From Dinochytrium kinnereticum (lineage: Eukaryota; Chytridiomycota; Chytridiomycetes; Chytridiales; Chytridiaceae), in the NCBI GenBank assembly GCA_027604005.1, contig JADGJT010000453.1, positions 1 to 15,825 of the forward strand: a stretch of DNA of 15,825 nt, written 5' to 3'. The translations under genes and the position numbers were made by a program. Position 1 is the first letter of the stretch; each line of letters begins with the position of its first letter. The notes beneath the pieces were generated by a model. It made no database searches. It saw only the letters and a list, made by a program, of their open reading frames with translations, and had not been told where the DNA came from. Positions 1-9,576 of this stretch are shown here, in pieces.

Positions 1-144
1 AGGATGGATGGGAAGGATATTTGTTTTTAAGAGACGGGCATAGAGGGGTGGTGAGCGCGCGGGTTAGGAAGATGTTTTAAAAAAGGGCATCAGACGTAAC
101 GAAGAACAACAACAATATACAACACTAAAAGTCAAAGGGTTTAC
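1..144 (-). other. Intron (5' part) of the alpha/beta hydrolase gene
   Basis: Read on the minus strand, this stretch starts with GTAAAC right after the hydrolase exon and is T-rich. It holds a TTCCTAACC branch-like sequence near 62-70. There is no AG suitable as acceptor between that site and the window edge. The intron is therefore at least 144 nt long, if this donor is right. Confidence 0.55.
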
Positions 145-900
145 CTTGGCGGCCTTGGTTAGGCCATTCACCACCCCCAGATTCCCAGGATCCAAGACAA
201 GCCTTTGGGCTGAAGCCAAAACCGACACCACGGCGGTGGTGGGCAGTACACAAGAGCTCCTAACGGTCATTGAACATTCGGGCAAGCTCGGCGGCAACCA
301 ACAGGCAAACAGCTGCAAGGGCACAGGCAGCAATCTCTCTGGGTACCTTTTTGCAAATGCCAAAGAATAAACGCAACCACAGCTCATCCCCATCAACGCC
401 ACCCTCTTCAACCCCAGATGATCGATGATGAGACGAATGTACTCTGCCCAGTCCAAGAACCCGCCTCGCCAAGGTGTGATAGCTGCGGAGGTGATGGAGG
501 GGTAGAAGGAAGGATCCGGGAAGAGATTCAGGTCCCAAGGTTCCGAGAGGCCCATGCCCGGTCGATCTGGGACAATGATCTTGATACCATGCTCCACACC
601 CAGATCGTGCAGCAGCCAGCCGACGAAGCGTGAGCAGTTCATGCCTCCGTGCACGATCATTGGGATGCCATTTGGGTCGCCTGTGATGGAGATGGCGATG
701 CGACGGGTGGTGCGGGATGAAGTTGGGAGGAGGTTTGGAGGCGGGGTTGAGAGGAAGGGGAAGGAGGAGGTGGGGGGTGGAGGAGTGGGGGCTATGCGGG
801 GGAGGATTGGGAGGTCGAGGAGGATGCGGGCGGCGGGTGCGTGGAAGGCAGAGTGCACGGCCTTGTAGCGAGGGTCGTTCTCGTCGAGCACTCCGTCCAT
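145..900 (-). CDS. Alpha/beta hydrolase fold protein, 5' exon only (gene runs off the left edge)
   Basis: This exon encodes the first 252 residues of an alpha/beta hydrolase. Seen directly: an oxyanion-type HGG at residues 84-86, DRPGMGLS at 112-119 (the strand-loop motif before the catalytic region), and a nucleophile elbow G-M-S-C-G at 171-175 with Ser173 as candidate nucleophile. YPER at 187-190 follows, as is usual in this fold. The Pro-rich stretch around residues 34-60 is an unconserved N-terminal extension. The exon ends in phase 0 at AAG|GTAAAC (donor at 144). A CTAAC branch-site-like element lies within the intron near position 66, but no plausible acceptor is present before position 1, so the exon with the catalytic Asp and His is outside the window. 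Without the splice the frame continues to a stop near 64. Substrate cannot be told; residues 191-252 (lid region) are weakly conserved. The enzyme class is secure, the specific reaction unknown. Confidence 0.8.
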
Positions 901-919
901 TATTATTTATGTGGGCCCT

Positions 920-940
920 GTATGTATGTATGTATGAATG
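920..940. repeat. (TATG)n tetranucleotide microsatellite
   Basis: Four perfect TATG units at 921-936 are followed by one AATG unit. The repeat lies about 20 nt upstream of the hydrolase start codon, so it is probably in that gene's 5' leader or core promoter. Confidence 0.85.
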
Positions 941-1183
941 CAGTTGTATTTTACAAGTTCTCCTTTAAGTTGAAATATCACACTCTTCTCCCATTGTTGA
1001 CTTCCCACTGTAGCATTTGGGTTATCTTTCAAATATTTGCAGAAACATTTCAGAGAAAAACACTCAGATATATTAATGGAAATAATTATAAAATCAAAAT
1101 CCAAACACTCCATGTTTGGCTGGTGTCACCTGTGCAGTGCTTCAGCCAGGAGTGCAAGGATGTGATTGGGCGCAGACCTTCCG

Positions 1184-1316
1184 AAATCAATTATTATTTT
1201 TATTATTGAAATATTGTCGGAGAATTAAAGCAGAACACTAAAAATAACAACATATTTAATTTTTAAATAATACAATAAAATAATAAATGCTGAATTATTA
1301 TTATTATTTATTTACC
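1184..1316. other. AT-rich block with TTA/ATT repeats
   Basis: This is almost pure A+T, with ATT/TTA triplet runs at both ends and A/T-only words between them. Around 1278-1308 an AATAATAAAT arm can pair with a downstream ATTATTATT arm. It may be a nucleosome-poor region between the divergent promoters. No coding signal is seen. Confidence 0.7.
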
Positions 1317-1507
1317 TATGGGGAAGTGCGCACAGGCTGCGGGTGGTCAGGGACAAGCGTCTAAGCACTGCTGCTGCCGTCCCGATAACTAAACGCACCT
1401 TGTCCAACACCTGCTTTGTGTTATTGTGATCACCTCGGGATGCACCATCGGCCCTCTGATTGCGTCTTGGCTCCCTTCGGCTTGCTTGGGGCGACGCAGG
1501 GATCGAC

Positions 1508-1560
1508 AAAGAAGAAAGAAAGAAAGAATGAAAAGAAGAAAAAGAAGAAGAAGAGGAAAA
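1508..1560 (+). repeat. Polypurine (GAA/GAAA-rich) tract
   Basis: Fifty-three bases are all purine except one T at 1529, with GAAA and GAA units. The mirror-like purine composition could allow triplex formation. It lies about 310 nt upstream of the TATA box of the ferric reductase gene. Confidence 0.85.
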
Positions 1561-1870
1561 CAAAAGAGATTACGCATATCTGTAGAATAGGCAGGGGGGA
1601 ATAGCGATAACACAAACCCCGTATGCACTAATAAAAAAAAACGCGCAAGGATGAACTCCTTTTTCTCGGATTTTCTTATAAAAGAGACCTCGCACTTTGA
1701 CCTATCCCGGCACGGATTTATTTCCTCTTCTTCCCCACCTCCCCTGAACTCAACCCCACCCATCTTCCTTTCTCCCTCCTTCCCTACCATCCCTCCGCCC
1801 GGCATCTTCATCTTCTGCATACTTTGCAATTGGGCAAGCCCGACCCAACTCGTCGCCTCGGTCCGTCAGC

Positions 1871-1878
1871 TATAAAAG
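1871..1878 (+). promoter_or_regulatory. TATA box for the ferric reductase gene
   Basis: TATAAAAG is followed by a C/T-rich segment with candidate initiation sites about 30-70 nt downstream. It is the only strong TATA-type element on this strand upstream of the 2134 start. If used, the 5' leader is about 200-230 nt long. Confidence 0.55.
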
Positions 1879-2012
1879 CATACCTCATCCCGTCCCTCCT
1901 GCGAGTTCTATTGTCCTCTCCCTCCTGACACGCTCAGTTTTCAAGTTATTCAGCAAACCTCATCTCCACACCTCATCCTTCCAAAACCAAACCAGCCATC
2001 ACATATAAGAAC

Positions 2013-2132
2013 GTAGGTACACAATGCTGTAAACGACGATGCACAACCAGAAGCAAGCAAGCCTAACCTCTCTTTCCATCCCTTCCCTCCCATTTCACCA
2101 AAAGAAGAAAAAAAAAGGACATTCTCATCAAG
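2013..2132 (+). other. Possible 5'-leader intron carrying upstream ATGs
   Basis: A donor-like GTAGGT at 2013, a CTAAC branch-like site at 2063-2067 and an acceptor AG at 2131-2132, one base before the start codon, could define a 120-nt leader intron. An alternative acceptor AG is at 2103-2104. The segment carries two upstream ATGs: a two-codon uORF (2024-2032), and a uORF at 2039-2188 that overlaps the main start in another frame. Splicing would remove both ATGs. This is a consensus match only. Confidence 0.35.
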
Positions 2133-2133
2133 C

Positions 2134-5100
2134 ATGCCCACTCCACCCCCCACCCAAACCTCCATCCAGCTTAGAACTAATGCTGTGAGAGTTATCGGCG
2201 TCATCGTCGTGCTCGGGATGACGGTTTTCTCTATCGTCATCTATCCCACCACGTCGGCACTCTGGAAGATGACGGATCATATGTGAGTGGGCATGCGGCG
2301 CGTTTTTGTCAATGTTCTCTTCGTTTTTGTTCTGATTGGGGGATCGGACGGTGTGATGGTAGAGAGTGTCGCGTCAGTGAACGCTACATGCGGTTTTGGC
2401 TGTGATTGAATGCTGCGCGTCCACCGCCCACACCATGTTCAACACCCCCCACTCCCAACCCCAAACCCGAACAACCCATCCCAAACCTAACACGCATCCC
2501 TCTTCCAAAAAAAAAAACACCAGGGTCGACGCCATGGACCGCACCTTCATCCTAGGCACCTTCCTTCCCCCCACCCTCCTAATCCTTTCATCCCTCCTAT
2601 TCCTCGACACCCTCCCCGGCCACTCCCGGCACGTCGACCAAGCGCTTCTCAACCACTCCACCCCCTCGTCTTCTATGACAAGTCTCTGGCAAGCGCGATG
2701 GCGGTTGACCATGGGAAGGATTGTTGGGGGATGGTCGGTGGGAGACGTGCTTATGACCGTGGCACTGGTAGTGTGTAATTGCCTTTGGTGGGGGCTGCCG
2801 GTTGCTACGAGGGTTTTGGCAAATGCAGGGAGGGTTAGAACTGCGAGGCAGCATTTGCAGACGGTGGCAATTTGGGCAGGTGAGTTGGGTTGTTGTTGTT
2901 ATCGATTGTTGATTTTTTTTTTTTTGGCTGGGTTGTTAAGATGATAAGATGATGGCTCACTTCCTCCTCCATCTTGTTTTGTTGTGATTGCTTTTTCGTT
3001 GTGTTTCTGTTGGTGCACGTCCCCAACCGCGTCTTCCAACAACGCATCCCCTCCGCATCTCGCTAACAACAAGCACCCTCTCCTCCCCACCCCAACAGGT
3101 TACGCGGGACTCTGGGACGCTGGCGCCGCAATCCTCTTCGCCATCCGCGAAAACCACCTCCTCAAAGCCACCCTCGGTCCAGACGCCGGCCAGTACCACC
3201 GAACGATCCGATACCACGTTGCCCTGGGGTACGCCACGCTCTTTCTCGAGAGCTTCCACAGCCTTTACTTTCTCATCGCTTATGCTGTGGATAATCGGTT
3301 GGCGAGACTCTTGCCGACTAATGGAGCAAGGGGGTACGTTTATTTTGCGGGGGTTGTGTCGTATGTGGCTTTGGTGATTGTCTCCGTTACGTCGATATTT
3401 GGTTTGAGGAGGAGGTGGTTTAGAGCTTTTTATTGGGGGCATCAGCTTTATGTTGTTTTTGTGTTATTTGCGATTATTCATTATCGAGGTGAGTTTTGTG
3501 TTGTTGATGTTGCTGGCTTTTGTTGTTATTGTTTGTTTGTTTTTTTTTGTTGCTTTCTTTTTTCGTTGTTTATCTTCGTTCATCTGACACGCTTCTTTCA
3601 CTCTCTCATCTCCCTTCTCTTGTGCGTGGTGTTCATTCTCGACGAATTCTGTAGAGGGTATGTTCTCTTTTTACTTTTACTATTTGCAGTTCTTGCTGGA
3701 GATGAAGAATATGTCTAATTTTTTTAATGCTATATATTTTCCTGGCTTTTCCTTATCACGCCATGCCCTCAACACGTCGTCATTCATGGTCTCCGATTTC
3801 CTCCCTCTATATATAACGCTATAACTTTATCCCGCACACTTTACTTTTCACAAACCAGCATGGTAAGTTCAAACCCCTTGATCTCCTTTCATGAAACGAC
3901 CGTCTTTAACACCTTTCTCTTTGGCAACAAAAAAACAACAACAAACAGGTGGATGTTCACAGGTCCCCTCCTCTACTTTGTCTACGACCGTCTCGTCCCC
4001 TCCCTACGTACAAAACGAACCACCAAGGCCTACCTCCATCCCACAACTCCCACAACCCTCCGTATCGACATCCCAATCCCAAAAACCCATCTAACTTCCT
4101 CCCGCTACGCCCCAGGCGACTGGTCCAACCTCAACTTCCCCCAAATCTCCAAATGGAACTGGCACCCCTTCTCCATCGCCTCCTACCACCCCGACTCCCC
4201 AGACACCTTCACCTTCTTTGTCAAGGTCCGGGGCCAATGGACCAAACGTCTTCACGAGCTTGCGTCCACCCAGCATGGCGTCGCGGTTCCCGTGAGGATC
4301 GATGGACCTTTTGGCGCGAGGTCGAACACGTACCTTGGGTTCAGGAGGGTGGTGTGCGTGGGTGCTGGGACGGGGATGGCGGCGTTGGTGCCGTTTGTGA
4401 GACATTATAAGGTTAGGGGACCTGAGGGGGGTAGGGTGGATGTTGTGTGGGTTGCTAGGGGGTTGGAGGATGTGCTTGTTTATCGGGAGTTTTTGGAGGA
4501 GGTTGTTGGGGGGGGACGTGGGGGTGGACGGTGTGAGGTTGGGGTGAGGGTTTTTTTGACGAGGGGGTCGGTTGCTGATGGGTTGGCGAGAAGGGTGGGA
4601 GCAGTGTCGAGTTTTTTGACTGCTGAGGGGGTTGAGAAGAAACCCATTGAGGTTGAAAAGAGAGTCATTGATGCGGCTTTTTCTGAGGTTGAGAAGATTC
4701 CTGATTGCGTTGTGATGGGTGAGAAGGAGAAGGTTGGCGGTCTGAACGTGGTCGTTGTTGGAAATGAGGATGGGTCGGTGTTGAGTGAGGGGAGTCAGGT
4801 TGGGAATGAGGGTTTGAAGTATTATTGGAGGTTGTTTGGGTTGAATATTTTGTTGGTGTTTGCATGTTTTGGGGTTGGGGTGGGAGGGTTTGCGTTTGCG
4901 AGGATTCAGGCATTTGATTTTAAGGTGAGTGTAGTGGTAATTGCCTGCCTTTTCCCTGTGCCTTTGTTTTAGTTTACTGCTTTTATGGGAGGAGTGGGGT
5001 ATCTTTACCTTTTTAACGGGGACGAGTGGAACGCTTTTGCCTCTTTAGAATATAAAGAGGGGGGAAGAGAGGCGTGGCCGTTATTGCTGTTTTGCTTGAG

Positions 5101-5723
5101 CGGGAGGAGGGGTGAAAGTCATAACCCTCTCATTCCCTCACCTTCAAACCCGAAAATGAGGTCGACATAATCAGTCCCCAATAGCACAACTTTATCCCGT
5201 TCATTCCCTTTCCACTTCCCAACCATTCACCTTCACCCCATTAGACTGTAAAAAAAAATAACAAACTAACATCCAACTTCTACTACCAATCCAACCACCC
5301 CCTCTGCAGACCTCCACCTGCTTCTCCGAGAACTCCAACAAACTCTCCGGCCGCCTCCACTTCATCTGTTGGTATTGGTATTACTTTGGGCCTGTAGTAA
5401 TGGCAGTCCTCTTTGCCCTCCTCTCTGGCCTCCTCATCCTCCTCATCTCGAACCACCTCACCTCCTCCCTGCCTCCACCTCCCCCAACGCCACTCCCAGA
5501 CTTTGATGACGTTGAAGCTTTGGTGGGTGGGTTGGCTGTGAAAGAGGGACGACCGAATTTAAGGGAATTGCTTGGCGGGGTTTTGGGGGAGGTGGATAAG
5601 GAGGGGGATGTTGCTTTTATGGCTGCTGGGCCTGAGAGAATGGTTTTGGAGGTTCAGGAGTGTGCGGCGGGAGGGAGGGGAGGGAGGAGGGCGCATTTCT
5701 TTAGGGAGTCGTTTAAAGTTTAG
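2134..5723 (+). CDS. Ferric reductase / NADPH oxidase-like transmembrane flavocytochrome
   Basis: Exons 2134-2282, 2524-2879, 3099-3488, 3859-3862, 3949-4924 and 5310-5723 join in frame to give 762 residues. The family moves electrons from NAD(P)H through FAD and two hemes across a membrane to Fe3+, Cu2+ or O2. Seen: hydrophobic segments near 18-37, 56-76 and 135-155, then the ferric-reductase core. Heme histidines H208/H222 (H-x13-H) and H283/H296 (H-x12-H) have the spacing expected of the bis-heme family. WWMFTGP at 300-306 leads into the next helix and a conserved DR (313-314). The FAD motif HPFSIAS is at 372-378, GPFG at 419-422, and the nucleotide-binding GAGTG at 438-442, where the usual Pro three residues later is Ala. 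Two more helices (about 595-618 and 647-672) split the NAD lobe, which ends with AAGP (730-733) and a terminal F-x-x-S-F-K-V. There are no EF-hands. A metal reductase is more likely than a ROS-producing NOX. The family is secure; the substrate is inferred. Confidence 0.88.
3859..3862 (+). other. 4-nt microexon of the ferric reductase gene
   Basis: CATG is bounded by a pyrimidine-rich acceptor (ending CCAG at 3858) and a perfect GTAAGT donor at 3863. Exon 3 ends in phase 1 (one base, G). The next good exon, starting at 3949, needs two bases of a codon. Only a 1-mod-3 exon solves this, and CATG gives Ala-Trp at residues 299-300, restoring a helix lead-in WWMFTGP. No longer version is possible without crossing a TAA at 3822, and no other acceptor AG lies between them. 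The alternative is direct splicing 3488 to 3963, which stays in frame but deletes six residues. Confidence 0.6.
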
Positions 5724-6753
5724 TTGGGTTTAGGATGGTGTTGGTAGCGTGTTGTTTGGGTGATAGCGTTGTTCGGTTGAATTGTCTCTTTACCTTATCT
5801 TCTGTACATGTATGCTATGGTTTATCAACCCAATTCACGGTTGGGCCTTTCTTTCTCTTTTTTTAGACCCGACTTTTCCCCTACCTCTCCTGATCTAAGT
5901 TTTGATAGTTGCTTCTTTGGCTTGCTTCTTTGCTCCCCTTTCTTTCTTGATATCAATATATTTTTTATGTGCTTTTTAAGTAGCCTCTCTTTCCCCTGCT
6001 GTTCTCTCTTAAAAACAAGTCGCGGCAACATGTTGCGTTGCTTTTTCTATGGAATACAAAATTGACTTTAATGGGGGTTACGGCATGAGGGCCGTTCCGA
6101 CGATGGGGGATATTGCGTGTCGTCAGCAGCGGTGAGGCGGGAAGTTGGTCATGAAGTAAATGCGATCACAGCGATGAAGTGGAATCCTGAATACGTCGCT
6201 TGCATTATCCGGGCAGAGGCAGAACAGTAAAAGGTACTGCACTCACTTCAACGCCATCGCGTGTTTGCAGGGTGAAGCGCGCCATTCCGACAGAGTCGAA
6301 TAAGCGCCGAGTCGTAAGTTCGCGTATTGGTATTGGGATGTGCATGAACCTCGCTGGATGAGACGTTGGCTGTTCAGGGATGCCGTTGTTGTACTCATCA
6401 TTTCGATCTCCCTCAAGTTACATTTTTCACAGCTATAGCAAAACCTTCTTTTCCTCAGAACTAAACGATAGACCGAGGCGACTTGACGGCAGGGCCCCCA
6501 CTCCATCAGCCTTTTACCGACGACGCAGCGATTACGCTCTGGGAACGGCATTCGAGCATTGCTTTCGGCTGCTTCAATCAATCAACTGGTTGCTGCTGAT
6601 TGCCTTGCCTCGTCCTATCACCTGTCTCCTTATCTCCCACCATCGCTGCTTGCTTGCCGGGAGCATCGGTTTCTCTTCAATCGTCAGCAAGCAACCCTGC
6701 TCTCTTGCCAATCGATCTGGAGTCTCTCGAAAGGCCATCCAAACACCTCAGCG
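5724..6753. other. Intergenic region between ferric reductase and RING gene
   Basis: The first 340 nt are T/C-rich, typical of a 3' flank and terminator here. From about 6060 the composition becomes mixed, with short frames on both strands. The longest minus-strand frame (6243-6581) shows no recognisable domain or codon pattern. The last 200 nt are the leader of the RING gene. No gene is called and no clear TATA box is visible. Confidence 0.6.
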
Positions 6754-8846
6754 ATGCCACGATCAGCACCATCGGAAAGCCCGGTGGCAGGATCATCTCA
6801 AGCAGCGCAAGTCCCCACTCTGTCCCCGGCACCGGCTGGGGAGGGCGAGGCTGCTGGAAGGACCTCTACGCAACCTACGCCAGTTAGGATTGGCGGCTCC
6901 GGTCGAAGGAGGACGCCGGAAGAGGAAGAAGCTGCTCGTATTGCTGAGCTCAAACAGCAACGTTTTGCTAACCTTACCCTTCCTTCTGGATTCTTCATGC
7001 TGAACGCTGTCCTGATCGTTTTGATTGTGGCGACCGTTGCAGCGTCTTCCAACTCACAAACCCTCTCCGGACGGACGGGGGGTTCTGAACCTGAGGATGC
7101 GGCGACAAGGTTGTATCAGTTTCTCCTGGCGGATGCAATCTGCCGACTGGTCATGGCCGGACACTGCGTTCACACGATTCTGACTTACCTTTCTGCTCGA
7201 TCTGAGAGGATCGCTCGGCTGTTTAACAAGCTTAAACCCAACTTTTCTCAATCTATGAGAGAACGTCAGCAGAGACGGATGGATCGGGATGGTCGTGGCA
7301 ATGCGACCATGTTGGTGGTGATGGATGCTGATTCCAGGTCGCATATCACTAACGTGATATTGATGAGGGTTTACGCTGCCTGGTGCGTTGGTGGACAGTT
7401 TCTTTACTTCTTCAGTCTCAATGGGGTCAAGGCCAGCGTGACGCTCTTTGCAGTTGCGACAGCGTGTGTCGGTGAGTCGCCATTCCCTCTTTCTTCTTTT
7501 ATTCTGGGGGTTTATTCTCTACGGTGGCCATCATCCGTTCTTCCGTTGTCTGGCGGGTGGGGCGCTGGCGATGCCACACATGACAGGCAGGACAGTGGAA
7601 GCCCGCCTTGACCTCCCCCCCTTCCCCTTGCGTCCGAAACACGAGATTTATTTTTTTTCAAAATTCAAACCGTGTCCTCCCCGCCACATTGCCCTTTTTT
7701 CCAATCCTTTTTTCGACGCACACTGACGGAATCCTTTCCTCTCTTTCACGTAATTCAGTCGTATGGGAGCTCACCGCCATCTTTGTTATTGTTCGCACCC
7801 TGACGATATTTGGGAAACGGGTCATTGAAGACCATCGACGCGTTGCGGCCATTCGGGCGCTCAGGAATCGTTACGCGAATACCAGTCGGTCTGGCCCCGC
7901 CACCGCCAATCCGCGGGTTATTGAATTGGGTCCTGCGAGGTCTTACTTTCGGAATCCGGCGGACGGTGCGGCTGATAAGGAGGGCGGAGAGCTTAGTGCT
8001 TACACGGTTGGGTTCCAGTGGAATAAGGGGGTGGGGGGGCAGCCTGGCGCGCTGTCTATACCGGACACGATGTCTGTAGATCACTTGGACACTGACGTGC
8101 TGATGAAGTTTGCGGGATTGCCAGTCTTTGAGTTTAAAAAGGTGGAGCGGTGTGGAAAGGATGAGACAGCGTCTGCGGGTAAGGAGAAGCGCGTCGTTGA
8201 GAACATGGAAAAGGAGGTGCCGCAGACTGTCGTGGCTGTTGAAGACTCGGTGAAGGATCTTGCGGATGGTACCACGCCTTTGACGTCTGTTAATGGTCCA
8301 GCGGCCCCTGGAACCGCCCCTGAGAGTGCAAAGGACACCTGCGCCATTTGTATGTGCGATTTCGAGGACGGCGATAAGGTCCGTCGCTTAAAGTGCGACC
8401 ACGATTACCACATGTCCTGCATCGACCCTTGGGTTCTCAGCCGGCCCCTAACCTCTGCATCCCTCTCACCCGGCCGACCCTCCCTCTCAAACCCCGTTCC
8501 ATCCTCCTCCTCGTCGTCATCCTCCTCGTCCTCAGCAACCATACTCAATGATTACTCCACTCACCTCTCAAGCGGGATTCGTCGGTGCCCTCTCTGCGGG
8601 AGAGACCCGATCACGGCTCAGGTTGCGACAACGAGTGCGCTGTTGACGGCGGGTGTTGCTGCTGCTGTGTCGGAGGCGGCTTTGGCGCAGAGGGTGGCGG
8701 CTAGGCCTAGGACGGATAGACTTGCGAGAAGGGATCCGAGGAGGGAGAGAGAGGAGGCTATGGCTGTTGCGGCGGCGGCGTCTTTGGCGGCTTCGAGGAC
8801 TGTAAGGCAGGATGAGGAGGAGTTTGTGTCGGTTTCGATGCTTTAG
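6754..8846 (+). CDS. Multi-pass membrane RING-H2 E3 ubiquitin ligase
   Basis: Two exons, 6754-7471 and 7759-8846 (intron with GTGAGT donor, phase 1), give 601 residues. The product should be a membrane-anchored E3 that passes ubiquitin from an E2 to membrane or lumen-derived substrates. Seen: a Pro/Ser-rich cytosolic N-terminus with an acidic EEEE stretch at 56-59; hydrophobic helices at about 78-99, 121-146, 199-221 and 226-257; a long polar linker; and a RING-H2 at 434-519. Its ligands are C434-x2-C437, C452-x-H454-x2-H457-x2-C460 and C516-x2-C519. IDPW at 461-464 is the usual RING-H2 signature. The C460-C516 gap is 55 residues instead of about 10, filled by a Ser/Pro insertion with 11 serines in a row. 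The C-terminus is Ala/Arg-rich. 6754 is the first in-frame ATG of the open frame. Substrate and organelle are unknown. Confidence 0.85.
8502..8534 (+). repeat. TCN serine-codon microsatellite inside the RING
   Basis: Eleven consecutive serine codons (TCC, TCG, TCA) encode residues 488-498 of the RING ligase, between the sixth and seventh zinc ligands. The mixed third positions suggest an older or selected Ser run, not a very recent slippage expansion. Confidence 0.85.
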
Positions 8847-9450
8847 TGGGTTTGTTGGACGAAGGTTGTTTTGTTCTTTTCTTTTCTTTTTTTCTTTTTT
8901 TTTTTTTGTGGAGGAATATGGTTCTATTGGGGTTGGTTTTTTTTTTCTTGCATATACTGTGTCGTTTTTGTGAGGCAGTTTTCTTATCCATTTCTTTAAT
9001 GCTTCTTCATTCCAATTTTTTTTTTTTGTGTTTTGTAGTAGCGTCACTTTTGCGCTCCTTCATTCATTCATTTATTTCTTTCCTTTGTTTTCCTTTTTTG
9101 GGGGTTAGGGTTATTTTATGAACGGACATCCTCCCTTGTGGGATGGTGTACTCTCTACTAGTCACTTGTTTTGTTTTTTTTTTAAAAAAATACCTTTTTT
9201 TGTTTAATAGTCCCTTTCTTTGATTATCTGAAGCACTTCCCACTATCTTTTTTGTCTCTTTTCATTTGTTGGTACATGTTGCCTACACACATTTTTATAT
9301 TTCATTCGTCTATGAATATCCTACTTCCTTTGATATCACCATTCTTCTCTTCTCCTATCTGGGTTTCTGTTTTTTGTTATTGGATCCAGACGTGTCTAAA
9401 TACAGGCTTTCTTTCAACATTTGGTGAGCAAAAACATCGGTTGGTTTTTT
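8847..9450 (+). terminator. T-rich 3' flank of the RING gene
   Basis: The 600 nt after the stop codon hold repeated T runs (8 to 13 T), for example around 8890-8906 and 8938-8947. The pattern suits a fungal 3' UTR with T-rich processing elements. The exact poly(A) site cannot be placed. No coding frame beyond low-complexity Phe-rich shadows is seen. Confidence 0.45.
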
Positions 9451-9540
9451 TTTTGAAAAGTTTACTGCCCTTACTGATGCGCCAGCCAACTCATTTAACA
9501 ACACCCCCTTAGCATTAATCGAGAACCTCTTAACCTCCCG

Positions 9541-9576
9541 TGACATGACCCACGTGTCAGCGATATATCGATGACA
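9541..9576. other. Palindromic element with CACGTG E-box
   Basis: TGACA at 9541-9545 pairs with TGTCA at 9555-9559. The E-box CACGTG is at 9551-9556, and a perfect 10-bp palindrome CGATATATCG is at 9561-9570, overlapping ATCGAT. This could be a regulatory site, but its target is unclear because no gene starts nearby. Confidence 0.35.

Larger units (their letters stand above)
901..2133. promoter_or_regulatory. Divergent intergenic/promoter region between hydrolase and ferric reductase
   Basis: About 1.2 kb lies between two divergently transcribed genes. It contains the TATG repeat, an AT-rich block, a polypurine tract and a TATA box listed separately. Reading frames here are short and low-complexity (poly-Lys, poly-Phe, poly-Ser) and I see no conserved domain, so no gene is called. 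The last 250 nt are C/T/A-rich, as expected of a fungal 5' leader. Confidence 0.7.

Noticed and set aside
260..370. 34-nt intron (GTACCC...TTGCAG) in the hydrolase exon after the YPER motif region
   Set aside because: Too short for a normal intron, destroys YPER, and the unspliced frame continues sensibly (ACWLPPSLP).
6243..6581. 112-codon minus-strand frame between ferric reductase and RING gene
   Set aside because: No recognisable motif, and it overlaps the presumed promoter/leader of the RING gene.
8436..8580. Hidden intron that would shorten the RING domain to normal length
   Set aside because: The only GT near the needed point (GTTCTC) would splice into the wrong frame, and other GT/AG pairs do not restore the cysteine spacing.
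9100..9112. TTAGGG-like telomeric repeat
   Set aside because: Only about one and a half units in a T/G-rich stretch; not an array.
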